Shown one piece after another: positions 1 to 9,798 of a stretch of DNA of 64,000 nucleotides (its first letter is position 1; each line of letters starts with the position of its first letter). A program made the translations under genes and the position numbers. The DNA is taken from NCBI RefSeq assembly GCF_002575655.3, contig NC_053040.3, forward strand, positions 155,993,148 to 156,057,147, given 5' to 3'. The notes beneath the pieces were generated by a model, which did no database searches, was not told where the DNA came from, and was given only the letters and a program-made list of their open reading frames with translations. This stretch comes from Aegilops tauschii subsp. strangulata. Its lineage: Eukaryota > Streptophyta > Magnoliopsida > Poales > Poaceae.

Positions 1-3000
1 CTCTGTCTCACTCTCTCACGCAGACACCGAGTGTGCCGTCACCGCCGTTTGCTGCCACCGTGCCCAGAGCCGCGCCCTCACTCTTCAGCCATGCCCAAAG
101 GCTCCGTCACGTCGCCCTCGACCTCCCCGCCGAGCCATGCATCGCCGGACGCCCTGTGACGACGCCTCCGAGCTCGTCACCGCCGCATCTGCCGCCAGAC
201 TTCGCCCGCCGATCTGCGTCGTCCAATGCCTCCCCAGGCTCAACGACGGCGCCGTTCGAATCTCTGTGAGGCTCCGATCCTTTTCCCCCTAACCACCTCG
301 TCGATTTCACCCTGTAGCTGCCATCCTCATGAGCTCCGAAGCTCGCCGCCGTCAGGCCACATCGCCGCCGCGGCCAGAGCTAGCTATGACCGCAACCAAG
401 CACTGCAACATGCTCAGCACGCCGTCAGAAGCCTAGAACACTCAGCCGTTGCTCCTGCCGTGCACTGTAGCGTCGTTTCGTCGGTCCCGTAGCCCCGGCC
501 GCCGCTAACCTCAACGCCGGCGCTGCTTCCGGCCACCCCACGGCCTCCCGCGTGTTCCATTGGATGGGCGCGAGTGCTAGCTACCCATAGCACCCATCCG
601 CGCGTCGAATGGACGCCGGAGCCGCGATTCCGGCGTGCCTCCGCCGTGGCCAGAGGTCACCGGCGGCTAAGCGCCGGCCTAACCCCGATTAGGCTAGTGC
701 TAATGATGCCCTGTGCCATTGACATGCGGGCCCTCTGCTTAACTAACCGGCTAACCAAATAGTTTAAGGTTAATCTAATTACCGTGGGGCCACGTGTCAG
801 TTTTGACCACGCTGACGTGTCCGTTGACCCGACCCCACCTGTCTGTGACACAAAATGTCACAGGGTCACTGACCAGTGGGTCCCGCTGGTCAGGTTTGAC
901 CCTGGCCAGCCCGTTGACTCGCTGGCACAGTGATGATGTCATGCTGATGCAGTATTACATTTTCTGGATTTATTTTTAATCAGGAAATTCCAGAAAATAT
1001 CCTAAACTTCTAAAATTCATATAAATTCAACCGTAACTCCAAATGAAATAATTTATATATGAAAAATTATCAGAAAAATGCAATCTATCCATCTGTATCA
1101 TTTTCATGCATGTAAAACTAAGTTATACCTGCTGTATAGGTGAAAACATGATAATGACATTATAAATGCTAAATATGGAGTTTGCATATGAACCCTTAGT
1201 TCATATGGACCTCATTTAAACTGTTGCTAGATGCATTAGTGTAAATCATAACATTCTTGACATGTCATGACCATGCATCATATTGTTGCATTGCAGTGAT
1301 TGTGTCCTTCTCTGTTTGCCGGTAACCGTCCCCTCTCAGTAGCCGATGCTCCGATGACGTGATCGATGACACCGATGAAGAACTATAATATCTTCAGAAG
1401 TGCCAGGCAAGCAAAACCCCCTTGTCCATTCCGATACAAACCCACTCTCTCTCGCTCCTGCTCTCTTTTATTGCATTAGGACAACAATGATTCATCTGTT
1501 ACTTGCTGCGGTAGTTGAGCCCCTTATCCTCTGCATGACCTGTCATTGCCACAGTAAATAGATGAAACCCACTAGCATGAGTAGGAGTTGTTTGAGCCCT
1601 GGTGTGCCTACTCATTCATGCTTGTTTGTCATGCCTGCTATTGCTTAGAGTTGTGCCAGGTCTGATTCATCGGGGATGAATTGGAATGGTGATGAACATG
1701 TCCTACTGTGTGTGAGCTAAGTGTGTGAACACGATTTGGTAAAGGTAGCGGTGAGAGGCCATGTAGGAGTACATGGTGGGTTGTCTCATTGCAGCCGTCC
1801 TCAGGAACTGAGTTCTGTGTTTGTGATCCATGATACAGTTACTACCACGCATTGGGCCCGAAACCAATGGACCCTCTCGGCTTCTTAATCACCCTTGTCC
1901 TCTGTCCAGGAGTTGCAAGTAGTTTCTGGTGTTTGTAGTATGCTGGAGGCCGTGGGCAGCGCTGACCGGAGGGGTGGGCTGTGATGCGGTAGGCACGTGG
2001 CCGGGCATGCCGGGCGCCCGTTTGGTGTCTCGGAACCCCGCACACATCGTTCGGGGCCGTATGTGGAAACCTCGGCCGGACTCCCTGCGGATGGAACCTG
2101 AATAGGCGATAAACCTGGACTAGAGACTTGAGTGTTTAGGTAGGCTGCGGCCGACACCCTCGCTGGGCTTCCGCTTGAAGGTTGCCGAGTACATGTCGTG
2201 TAAACGGTGGTAAGTGGTGAGAGCGTGTGTGTCGAAGTACACCCCTGCAGGGTTAACATCATCTATTCGAATAGCCGTGTCCGCGGAAATGGACTTCTGG
2301 GTTGCCTATAACAGTTCATAGACAAGTGAAAGTGGATACTCTAAAATGCGCAAGATAAGCGTGAGTGCTATGGATGGCGTTCTCGTAGGGAGACGGGAGC
2401 GGATCCATAGTGGAGTATTGATATGGTGATTATGTGGACTCGTGTGCGCCACCTCAAAGAGTTACTTGCAGTCATAGTTTAGGATAGCCACCGAGTCAAA
2501 GCTGGCTTGCTGCAGTCAAACTCCACCACCCCCTTTGTTGATACCGATGCATATGTAGCTAGTTCTGATGTAAGTCTTGCTGGGTACATTTGTACTCACG
2601 TTTGCTTATTTTATGTTTTGCAGAGAGACATCAGTCTCGCTAGTAGTTCCGTGTGGACTTCGACGTTTAGCTTGATACCTCAGCTACGATCTTGTGCCCT
2701 CGGCAGGATCTGGTAGATAGTCAGGCCTCTCAGCCTTTTTCATTTGTAGATGTCTGTACTCAGACATGTTAAGCTTCCGCATGTGCTTTGACTTGTATGC
2801 TCTGAATGTTGGGTCATGAGACCCATGTTTGTAATATCTGGCTCTTCGGAGCCTAATGAATAAATACTCTGAGTCGTAGAGTCTTGTTGTGATGCCATGT
2901 TGTATTTGCACATATCGAGCATATTGTGTGTATGATTGAAATGCTTGGTATGTGTGGGATCCGACAATCTAGTTGTCTATCCTTAGCAGCCTCTCTTATG

Positions 3001-3502
3001 GGGAAATGTAGTCTAGTGCCTCCTTGAGCCATAGTAGTCCGCTACAGCCCGGTTCACCGAAGTCCTGCTAGCCCTGCACTACTGCTCTAGACACTTGACT
3101 GGCCGGCATGTGTTTCATATTGTTCCTGTGTCTGTCCCTTTGGGGAAATGTCACGCGGTGACATCCGGAGTCCTGCTTAGCCTGCTACAGCCCGGGTTGC
3201 CGGAGTCCTGTTAGCCCAGTGCTACAGCCCGGATTCGCATGCTGCTGACCGACACGTTCGATGTTGATTCATGTATGCCTGTCCCCATACGTTAGTGCCG
3301 CTTTGGGTTCACGACTAGCCATGTCGGCCCGGGTTCTCTGTCATATGGATGCTAGCGACATTGTCATATACGCGAGCCAAAAGGCGCGAATGGTCCCGGG
3401 CCATGGTAAGGCGACACCCGTGGGAGTACCGTGCGTGAGGCCGCAAAGTGATATGAGGTGTTACAGGCTAGATCGGTGTGACTTGGAATCGGGGTCCTGA
3501 CA
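1..3502 (+). mobile_element. Partial long LTR of LARD-type element, plus orientation
   Basis: The stretch from about 560 to 3502 is a diverged reverse-complement match of the LTR at 47,992-51,911. Shared landmarks are the block near 600-690 (CCGCCGTGGCC, matching 50,680-50,770), the ATTCCAGAAAAT block near 990 (matching about 50,430), and the terminal GGGGTCCTGACA at 3491-3502. It runs in the opposite direction to the tandem copies at the right of the window. The first 560 bases are GC-rich and do not align obviously to those copies. Just after the LTR end there is no TTTGGTATCAGAGC primer site, so this is a 3' LTR or a solo LTR, not a 5' LTR. Its start lies outside the window. No gene is supported inside it. 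Confidence 0.8.
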
Positions 3503-4114
3503 CTGTTTGTGGGCCGTTAATCCGTTGGGCCATTTTCATAGCGTCATCAAATACGGTCGATTAAGGACGGCTCGTTATGGTCGGCCCATGAACGGACGAT
3601 TCCAACTCTAGGCCGTTTACGACCCATAATGCGGCCCTTTATTGGCCCATGTTTGGCCAATCGATGATACGGCCCTTAGAAGGCACATTGATGCTACGCC
3701 CCGTAGAAGGCCCATTGTTTCTACGGCCCATAGAAGGCCCATTGTTTCTTCGGCCCGTAGGAGGCCCAGGGTCACTACAGTAAATATGTAGCACATGGTT
3801 ATTGTGGCCTAGTTTTAAAAAATAGGTTATTGCGGCCACTAGCAAACCGCGGAAAAAGAACTGCACTGACTACAAACAAACAAATAAACAAGACAATAAG
3901 GAAATAAATAAACAAGAAACTTACGCTAGGCTATCACGACTATTACACATATTACATCCACTGGGCATCAAAGTTCACCACCAGTGCAAATATAAGGAAC
4001 AAAGCAGCATATCACATACACTGGTTGTCAAAGTTGGCGACCAGTGCAAATAAACGCCGCAGCAAAACAAGTCCAGAACTAAAACCACCGCAGAAGAGCT
4101 CAAGAAACAATATC
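3501..4114 (-). mobile_element. DNA-transposon-like terminal region (CACTA-like)
   Basis: The segment begins CACTGTTTGTGGGCC directly at the LTR end. It is rich in GGCCCA and CGGCCC motifs that alternate direction, as in the subterminal regions of CACTA elements, and is followed by a gene fragment on the minus strand. The initial CA is shared with the LTR end, so the exact terminus is ambiguous. No matching inverted terminus (ending CAGTG preceded by the same bases) was found further right, so membership of the CACTA superfamily is inference. A Mutator-like element is the main alternative. Confidence 0.4.
3670..3777. repeat. 27-bp tandem repeat, four units
   Basis: Four consecutive 27-bp units start at 3670, 3697, 3724 and 3751, each of the form CGGCCCNTAGAAGGCCCATT followed by a few variable bases. 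Such short subterminal arrays are usual in CACTA elements and are thought to bind the element's accessory protein. Confidence 0.8.
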
Positions 4115-4522
4115 CTAGGTACCCATAATGCTGGCAAGATGCTTAGCAAGCTTATTAACTTTCTCTTGTTTAGCGCTTAAATCCTCCAGTGCTTGCTGTT
4201 GCACCAGAAAGTATGCATCTGAATTCTGCAGGGACTTCCTCAGTCCTTTGGCTTCCTGTCGCAGAACATCTGATTGATGTCTTTCAACTTGAAGTTGAGA
4301 CTCAAGAAGCCAAACTGATTCAGGTAGCGAGTTCGAAGAGCTGGTGCCAGCAGTAGTGGCCAGTAACTCGAACACTACATCAAGACATGACTTTGGGGTT
4401 GTCTCACTGTCTTCAATATAGTTTTTATCAGCTTTCTTTGAGACCAACAGGGATGTCTCACTATCTTGAACCTTATCTACATTACTTCCTTTACCATTGC
4501 ATAACGGGGTACTCTTCTCCAA
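4115..4522 (-). pseudogene. Coiled-coil 3' exon of a transposon-borne gene
   Basis: A 135-codon open frame ends at 4115. Its second half (about residues 70-130) is rich in Leu, Gln, Glu and Lys with a heptad-like spacing, including VERHQSDVLRQEAKGLRKSL, and predicts a coiled coil. The first half is Ser/Asp-rich and low in hydrophobic residues. I do not recognise a catalytic domain. It lies between the GGCCCA-rich terminus on the left and the duplicated exons at 5.2-7.1 kb on the right, all on the same strand, so it is probably the last exon of that gene. The second, non-transposase gene of plant CACTA elements often has this character, but that identity is inferred only from context. The upstream end is probably a splice acceptor rather than the in-frame ATG. 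Confidence 0.45.
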
Positions 4523-5216
4523 TACTTTATCTGCGTTCTAAAAGAGAAACAAACAGACACATCACAGGTTTACCATGTTGTATATGAAACTCATTTTGGT
4601 CAACTAGTTCAGTAGTAAGGTGGACAGGATAACAACATGAAACAAACATATATCTACGTAGTATGGCCATTGTATGGTCTATATCATTCTAGTTTATGTT
4701 GCCAAATCAAGATAGAGACAGTTCAAATCATATCTATTTAAGACAAAGCAGCATAAATAGAATATAAGTGTGGGAAACTACACAACAATAACAACACTTG
4801 TAATGTGCATGGCATGAGAACATAACTGTTTATTGAATTGAAAGTGAAATCAACATTGAGCAAGTTACAACAGCAAACATGTTAAAGAAACAGGTTTAAA
4901 ACATACCTGTTGCGCCATTGGAGTTTCAATTGCATCCTTTAAATTTGAAATTAGTTGGTATGAGTAAATACAACGGTGCAAGAGCAAAGGAGTATGAACC
5001 ATAGCTACGGAACCTGACCTGAGAACAATTCTTCTTCTGCATTAAGCATTGACTTGGGGTTCGGAGTGGTGGTCCTCATGCCTTGGGCACTGTAGTTGCC
5101 TTACTAATTGCTCGTGTTTGGGTGCTCTGTGGTGGAGAAGGTGATGTGTCTATTTGAACTGGGTTACTATCTGCTGGAGTTGGGGTTAGAAGGGGTGTAG
5201 CTGGTTCTCTGTCCAA

Positions 5217-5391
5217 TTAGGTAGGGGTACAATCTGCATGAGTCTGGGTTATGTGTGGTGGGGCTGGTTCTTGGGAAAGTACAATTGTGGTTCTATCTGC
5301 ATCGACAGGTAGCACGATCTTTTCTGAAGACTGTGCTTTTACTCCCACAAATAATGCCATCACCCCCTCCAATTCAAATGGCTGATAAACA
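5217..5391 (-). pseudogene. Duplicated exon module, copy nearest the 3' end
   Basis: On the minus strand an AG acceptor (TTTATCAG) at 5392 opens an exon beginning CCATTTGAATTGGAG. The same acceptor and exon start recur at 6191 and 6685. The encoded peptide contains GVKAQSSEKIVLPVDA, matching GVKTRSSEQTLLPVEA in the 6.1-kb copy. The downstream half differs from the other copies, with no CCYAAG/GT donor at the same place, and reads to a stop at 5217. It is part of the degenerate minus-strand transposon gene. Confidence 0.45.
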
Positions 5392-6041
5392 AGAAAAGTA
5401 ATTGAATGTACATACATTGTAAGATAGACATGTGCAATGGATAGTAGGGAAGAAAACAGGCATGAAATATTTCACATTTATTTTGTCTAACCAAACAGAA
5501 TAGCATGACATAATTTCATATATATGATGGATAATTAAACGAGATAGCATGACACAATTTCGCATGTATGATAGCTAAGTAAACAGGATAGAATGACATA
5601 CTTCAAAATATGATGACTATGTAAACACGATGACATGATATAACTGTACGATGTGTCTATTAAAGGGGTTAGCATGCCATAATTCACAAACATACCGTCG
5701 ATGGAAATATGATGGCATGATATAATTCACAGATAGAATGGCATGATTCAAAGTATGATAACTATGTAAATAGGATGTGATGATATAACTATATTATGTC
5801 TTTAGAAAATGGGTTGGCATGCCATAATTCAGATACATGCTGTCTATGTAAACATCATGGCATGATATAATTCAAATATATGATTTATATACTAAGCAAG
5901 TGAGCAGAGGGCAATCGCATATATGATGTGTCAACTAAGGAGATGACATTCAATATTGTGTATATGATGTACAAACTAAGCATTGCAAGACAACATATGC
6001 ATGATATGAGTAATATAACCCTGCCAAGTTTGAGCATACAC

Positions 6042-6191
6042 CTTAGGGGGATAATAGGACTGGTCATCTGCCTTTGAATCCTCCTCTGAGGAGCTATCTA
6101 TAACCAGCAAGATATTTGCTTCAACAGGTAGCAATGTCTGCTCTGAAGACCTTGTTTTCACTCCAGATTTCTCCATCACCAATTCAAATGG
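6042..6191 (-). pseudogene. Duplicated exon module (150 bp), intact splice sites
   Basis: This exon runs from acceptor GCATCAG at 6192 to a donor AAG/GTGTATGC at 6041. It is exactly 150 bp and open throughout, encoding a Ser/Asp/Glu-rich acidic segment (SSSEEDSKADDQSYYPPKV). The copy at 6536-6685 has the same length and the same splice sites. I do not recognise the domain. Acidic, low-complexity exons of this sort are common in accessory genes of plant DNA transposons. Confidence 0.5.
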
Positions 6192-6535
6192 CTGATGCAC
6201 AGTAAGAGCAGTTGAATATACAAACATTGTCGACAAATGCAATGAGTAATATAAAAAAGGACGGCATGATATAATTCACATATATGACGCTTGGCTAAAC
6301 AGCATGACATTGCATAATTCACATACATAATGCCTTGCAACAAGATAGCATTGCATAATTCACATATATAATGTCTTGCAACAAGATGGCATTGCAAAAT
6401 TCGCATAGATGGTAATTAGACACTAAACAGGTGGCATTCACACAAAGCATGTCTAAACTAAGCAAATGACATGCCAATGCAAGACACCATATGCACGATA
6501 TGAGCAATATAACCCTGCCAAGTTAGTGCATGCAC

Positions 6536-6685
6536 CTTGGGGGGGAAATAAGACTGGTCATCTATCTCTGAATCCTCCTCTGAGGAGCTATCCGTAACCA
6601 GGAAGACATGCGCTTCGTTAGATAGCATTGTCTACTCTAAAGACCTTGTTTCCACTCCAGATTTTTCCATGACCGTGTCAAATGG
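6536..6685 (-). pseudogene. Duplicated exon module (150 bp) with an internal stop
   Basis: This is a second copy of the 150-bp exon, with acceptor TGCATCAG at 6686 and donor AAG/GTGCATGC at 6535. The start-to-start spacing to the 6191 copy is 494 bp, so intron and exon were duplicated together. It carries a TAG where the other copy has CAG (RSSEQ against RSLE-stop), so the transcript could not be translated through it. It is a broken copy. Confidence 0.5.
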
Positions 6686-7004
6686 CTGATGCATAGGAAG
6701 AGTAATTGAATGTACTAAAATTGTTGACAAATTTAATACGTAATAAAAAACTGATGGCATGATATAATTCACATATAAAATGACTGGCTTACCAGGGTGG
6801 CATTGCAAAATTCACATATATGATGCCTAGCAAAACAAGATGGCATTGCATGATTCACATATACGATAAAGAAACTAAACATATGGCATTCACATAAAGC
6901 ATGTCTAAACTAAGCAGATGACATATTTTATGTATAAAGTAAGCAATGCAAGGCACCATATGCATGATATTACCAACATGAACATGCCAAGTTAGAGCGA
7001 AGAC

Positions 7005-7148
7005 CTCAGGGGGTAAATAGGAGTGGTCTTCTCCTTTTGAATCCCCCTCAGAATAGTTATCTTCCTCTTGATTACAATCCGAAATGGGTGGAGGGGGCTG
7101 CCATTGCGCCCACCATGGAGCGACGTCTACATGAAATTTTATTGCCAC
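7005..7148 (-). pseudogene. Diverged exon related to the duplicated module
   Basis: The minus-strand open segment ends at a donor CCTGAG/GTCTTCGC at 7004. Its last part (EEDNYSEGDSKGEDHSYLPP) aligns with the acidic end of the 150-bp modules. Its first part is different and contains PWWAQWQPPPP. The upstream boundary is uncertain. It is most likely the ancestral, more 5' exon of the same gene. Confidence 0.4.
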
Positions 7149-7832
7149 GCATGGCTCGTCTCTTTTGCTCTACATGTTCAGTTCCATTGTGTACAGTAAC
7201 TGACATGCATAGGAATAAAACATAGTGAGATTATGTAAGGAGTGCACGCACAAATCCAGAGTGATGGTAGCAAACTGTGGATAGACCCAAAACCAATGAT
7301 AGTAGGCAGATAATAGCTTTAGTTAAAAAATATAGATAATGGCTCCTTTAATGTTTGTTTCCACCCAACATGAAACTCATAGTAGACACCCGAGACTAAC
7401 CAGATAGTAGACAGATAGTATTGATTGCTTCCCCAATATGTACCCCACAACCATTTCAAAACTCAAGTTTGAGCATTAGTTTAGACCTAACTCAGAGTCT
7501 AATAGGTGAACAGGACGATAAAGTAGCATGTCATCATATTAAGCGATGCATAACGTAAGCCGGCATGAAAGAGTGCGACCTCTCTTGCGGACCCGTGTAG
7601 TCCTCAAGGTCATCTGCTCAGTTGATGATGGTAATGCAGTTGTCATGGCTGCCGGCGGCGGGGAAGAAGATCTGAGGCGGCGAAAGACAGTCTAGAGAGT
7701 GGATCCTTGCTGTGGTGAACCCTTCCGTCGTTAGAGCAGCTGAGATGGGGTGGAACACGATGCAGCAGGAGCGGGACAAACCACACAAGGTTTCCTTTGA
7801 CACATACTTGTAACAGAAGTAATTGTGTAAGG

Positions 7833-8193
7833 GCTTGTTTGAATTTTAGGATTCTAACAATGCAGGGATAGGAAATACACAGGAATAGGATAGGAATGCA
7901 CGTGCAAAACAGAGAATTTAAAAACATGGGATTTCTGCCAATCTGGGTGTTTGGTTCACAAGAATTGGAAGATCACATGATGCAAAGAAGCATGGTGAGA
8001 TTAAGTCAAACCACAAGAAAATGTACGGTTACAAGGCTATTATGCTAATATCTCTTAGTCTTGTGCTTCATGAATAGGAATTTGAAAAGGAGGACAAGTG
8101 GAAATTAAAATTCCTATGGTTTTTCTTTCAAGGAGACACTAAAGGAACAAATCCTACAGTTTTCCTTTGCTCCATTCCTTTGAACCAAATGCA
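7833..8193. mobile_element. MITE-like stretch with inverted ends
   Basis: The left edge GCTTGTTTGAATTTTAGG and the right edge CCTTTGAACCAAATGC are imperfect inverted repeats. The interior is AT-rich with repeated AGGAAT/ATTCCT blocks in mirrored orientation. This resembles grass Tourist/Harbinger-type MITEs whose ends read TTTGGTTCAAAGGAAT. I could not define a clean 3-bp target-site duplication, so the limits are approximate. Confidence 0.4.
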
Positions 8194-8527
8194 TGAATAG
8201 TTGTACCATAGGAAACTTTCCAATTCCTATGTTTTTCCTTCAGTTTTCCTTTCAAGCACTGGCGATTCTAGTAGGCAGGCATGAGCAGGGAAAAGCCTAC
8301 ACTCAAAAAATGTTTTTGTGCTACTTCTACTACTTTGGACCCAAGCCACTGCCCTACTGGCTCAACTCCCAGGCCCATCTACAAATGCACAGCTCAAACG
8401 CGCAGAGATAAATAATGATGGCGTTCAAGAGAGTCCATCACAGATAGCTAAGTTGCTTGGTACCTCACTGCTTGTCATATAGTAGGAGAAACTAATCGTA
8501 TCTCACGTTACTACGTGTGCTCAGTGG

Positions 8528-8530
<3 letters not shown>

Positions 8531-8565
<35 letters not shown>
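8531..8565. repeat. (AT)n microsatellite
   Basis: About 17 uninterrupted AT dinucleotides. Confidence 0.95.
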
Positions 8566-8566
<1 letters not shown>

Positions 8567-8908
8567 CATGTAGAGTAAAAAAGCGATGCAACAAGTGTAC
8601 AACCTCTTTGGCGAAGCCATGTCGATCTCAGCGTGATTGGGTTGGTCGGTGAGGATGCTCCGACTGATTTGGCTGTCGGAGGAGGGAAGAAGATCTTAGG
8701 CGTCTGGAGATGGAGCCCGGGGTACTGCTCCACTGTGATGGAGGGTTTCGTCATTGGAGCAGCTCCGGTGAGTTGTACGACGGCGAGGCTGAAGCAGGAC
8801 AAGAGAGACAACGTTAACCTGAGTGGAATTCTAATAGCATCTCCAATAGATGACGTAAAATACATAACCACAAAGTGCTACATGTAAAATATATCAGCCG
8901 CTCATCTC

Positions 8909-9003
8909 TGAACTTAACTATTGAAACCGAATTTAACTGTCGAAACTGAATTTAACTATCGAAACTGAATTTTGCTGTCCAAACTGAATTTTACTGTCGA
9001 AAC
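8909..9003. repeat. 19-bp tandem repeat, five units
   Basis: Five 19-bp units of the form GAATTTAACTGTCGAAACT follow one another with a few substitutions. They lie between the second and third GC-rich segments of the minus-strand transposon gene. Confidence 0.85.
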
Positions 9004-9012
9004 GGAACGCAC

Positions 9013-9290
9013 TAGTAGCAGAAAAGCAGCAGCAGCAGCAGCCGTGCCCGGAACAACAGCGCGTGCGAGAGCCGGGGCAGCTAGTCATGTAGCAGCATCT
9101 TGGGTAGCAGCTGTAGGGGCTCGAGGGAGAGCAGGATCTGCTGCTCGTGCACCAGCAACGCGCGCAAGAGTAGAGCAGCAGCGCAAGCAAGAGCAAGAGC
9201 GAGAGCAAGAGCAGACCAGGCAGGGGACCGAGAGCAAGAGCAGAGCAGCAGCGTGAGCGAGAGCCAAAGCAGCAGCAGCTCCTACTGATG
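9013..9290. repeat. Low-complexity GCA/GAGCAA-rich tract
   Basis: The plus strand is an irregular run of AGCAGC, GAGCAAGAGC and GCGAGAGC motifs. It keeps several frames open at once (Ala/Arg/Gln-rich or Ser/Cys/Leu-rich), which argues against any of them being a gene. Confidence 0.8.
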
Positions 9291-9798
9291 TGGACGTCGC
9301 CGCCGTGGGAGTAATGCCGTGGAAGAAGTGGCCGGCGACGCCGCCGTGGATGGAGCCACGCCGTGTCGACTCGGTGCCGAGCGCCGGCAGCACCGTGAGA
9401 TCGAATCAAGAAGAAAATGTGGCGATTAGTGTAGAACCTCTTTGGTGGCGCCAATTAGGCCTCAGCTTCATCCCAGGAAACGGTGATGATGATGCTCTTC
9501 CAGTGGTGCAGGTGAAGACGGCGATGGGAATGGAGGTGGCACGAAAGATGAGGGGAACGTTGGGGCAGTTCCTTGGAGGTGGAGGACGGGGTGGCTGAAC
9601 CGGCGGGACAACGAGATCGACGATGGATTCTCATCTAGTGCGGTGGATGAGAGACGTCGAGGTGTTGCTGTGGATGACGTCGTCGGGAAGAGGCTCTGGC
9701 TGGGTGGCGGACGGAGGAGGGTGTGGGGCTTCGCGGGTTTTCACGGCCTCGGTATACGAATCGGTGGGCGGATGGGATTGGAGGGGGGACCATGGCTT

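Noticed and set aside
9009..9030. A CACTA terminus reading CACTAGTAGCAGAAAAG
   Set aside because: It resembles the CACTAGTAGAAAA type, but it leads straight into a simple repeat and has no inverted partner or duplication.
8933..9454. A 173-codon Ser/Cys/Leu-rich minus frame
   Set aside because: It is a translation of the GAGCAAGAGC low-complexity tract, which is open in several frames at once.
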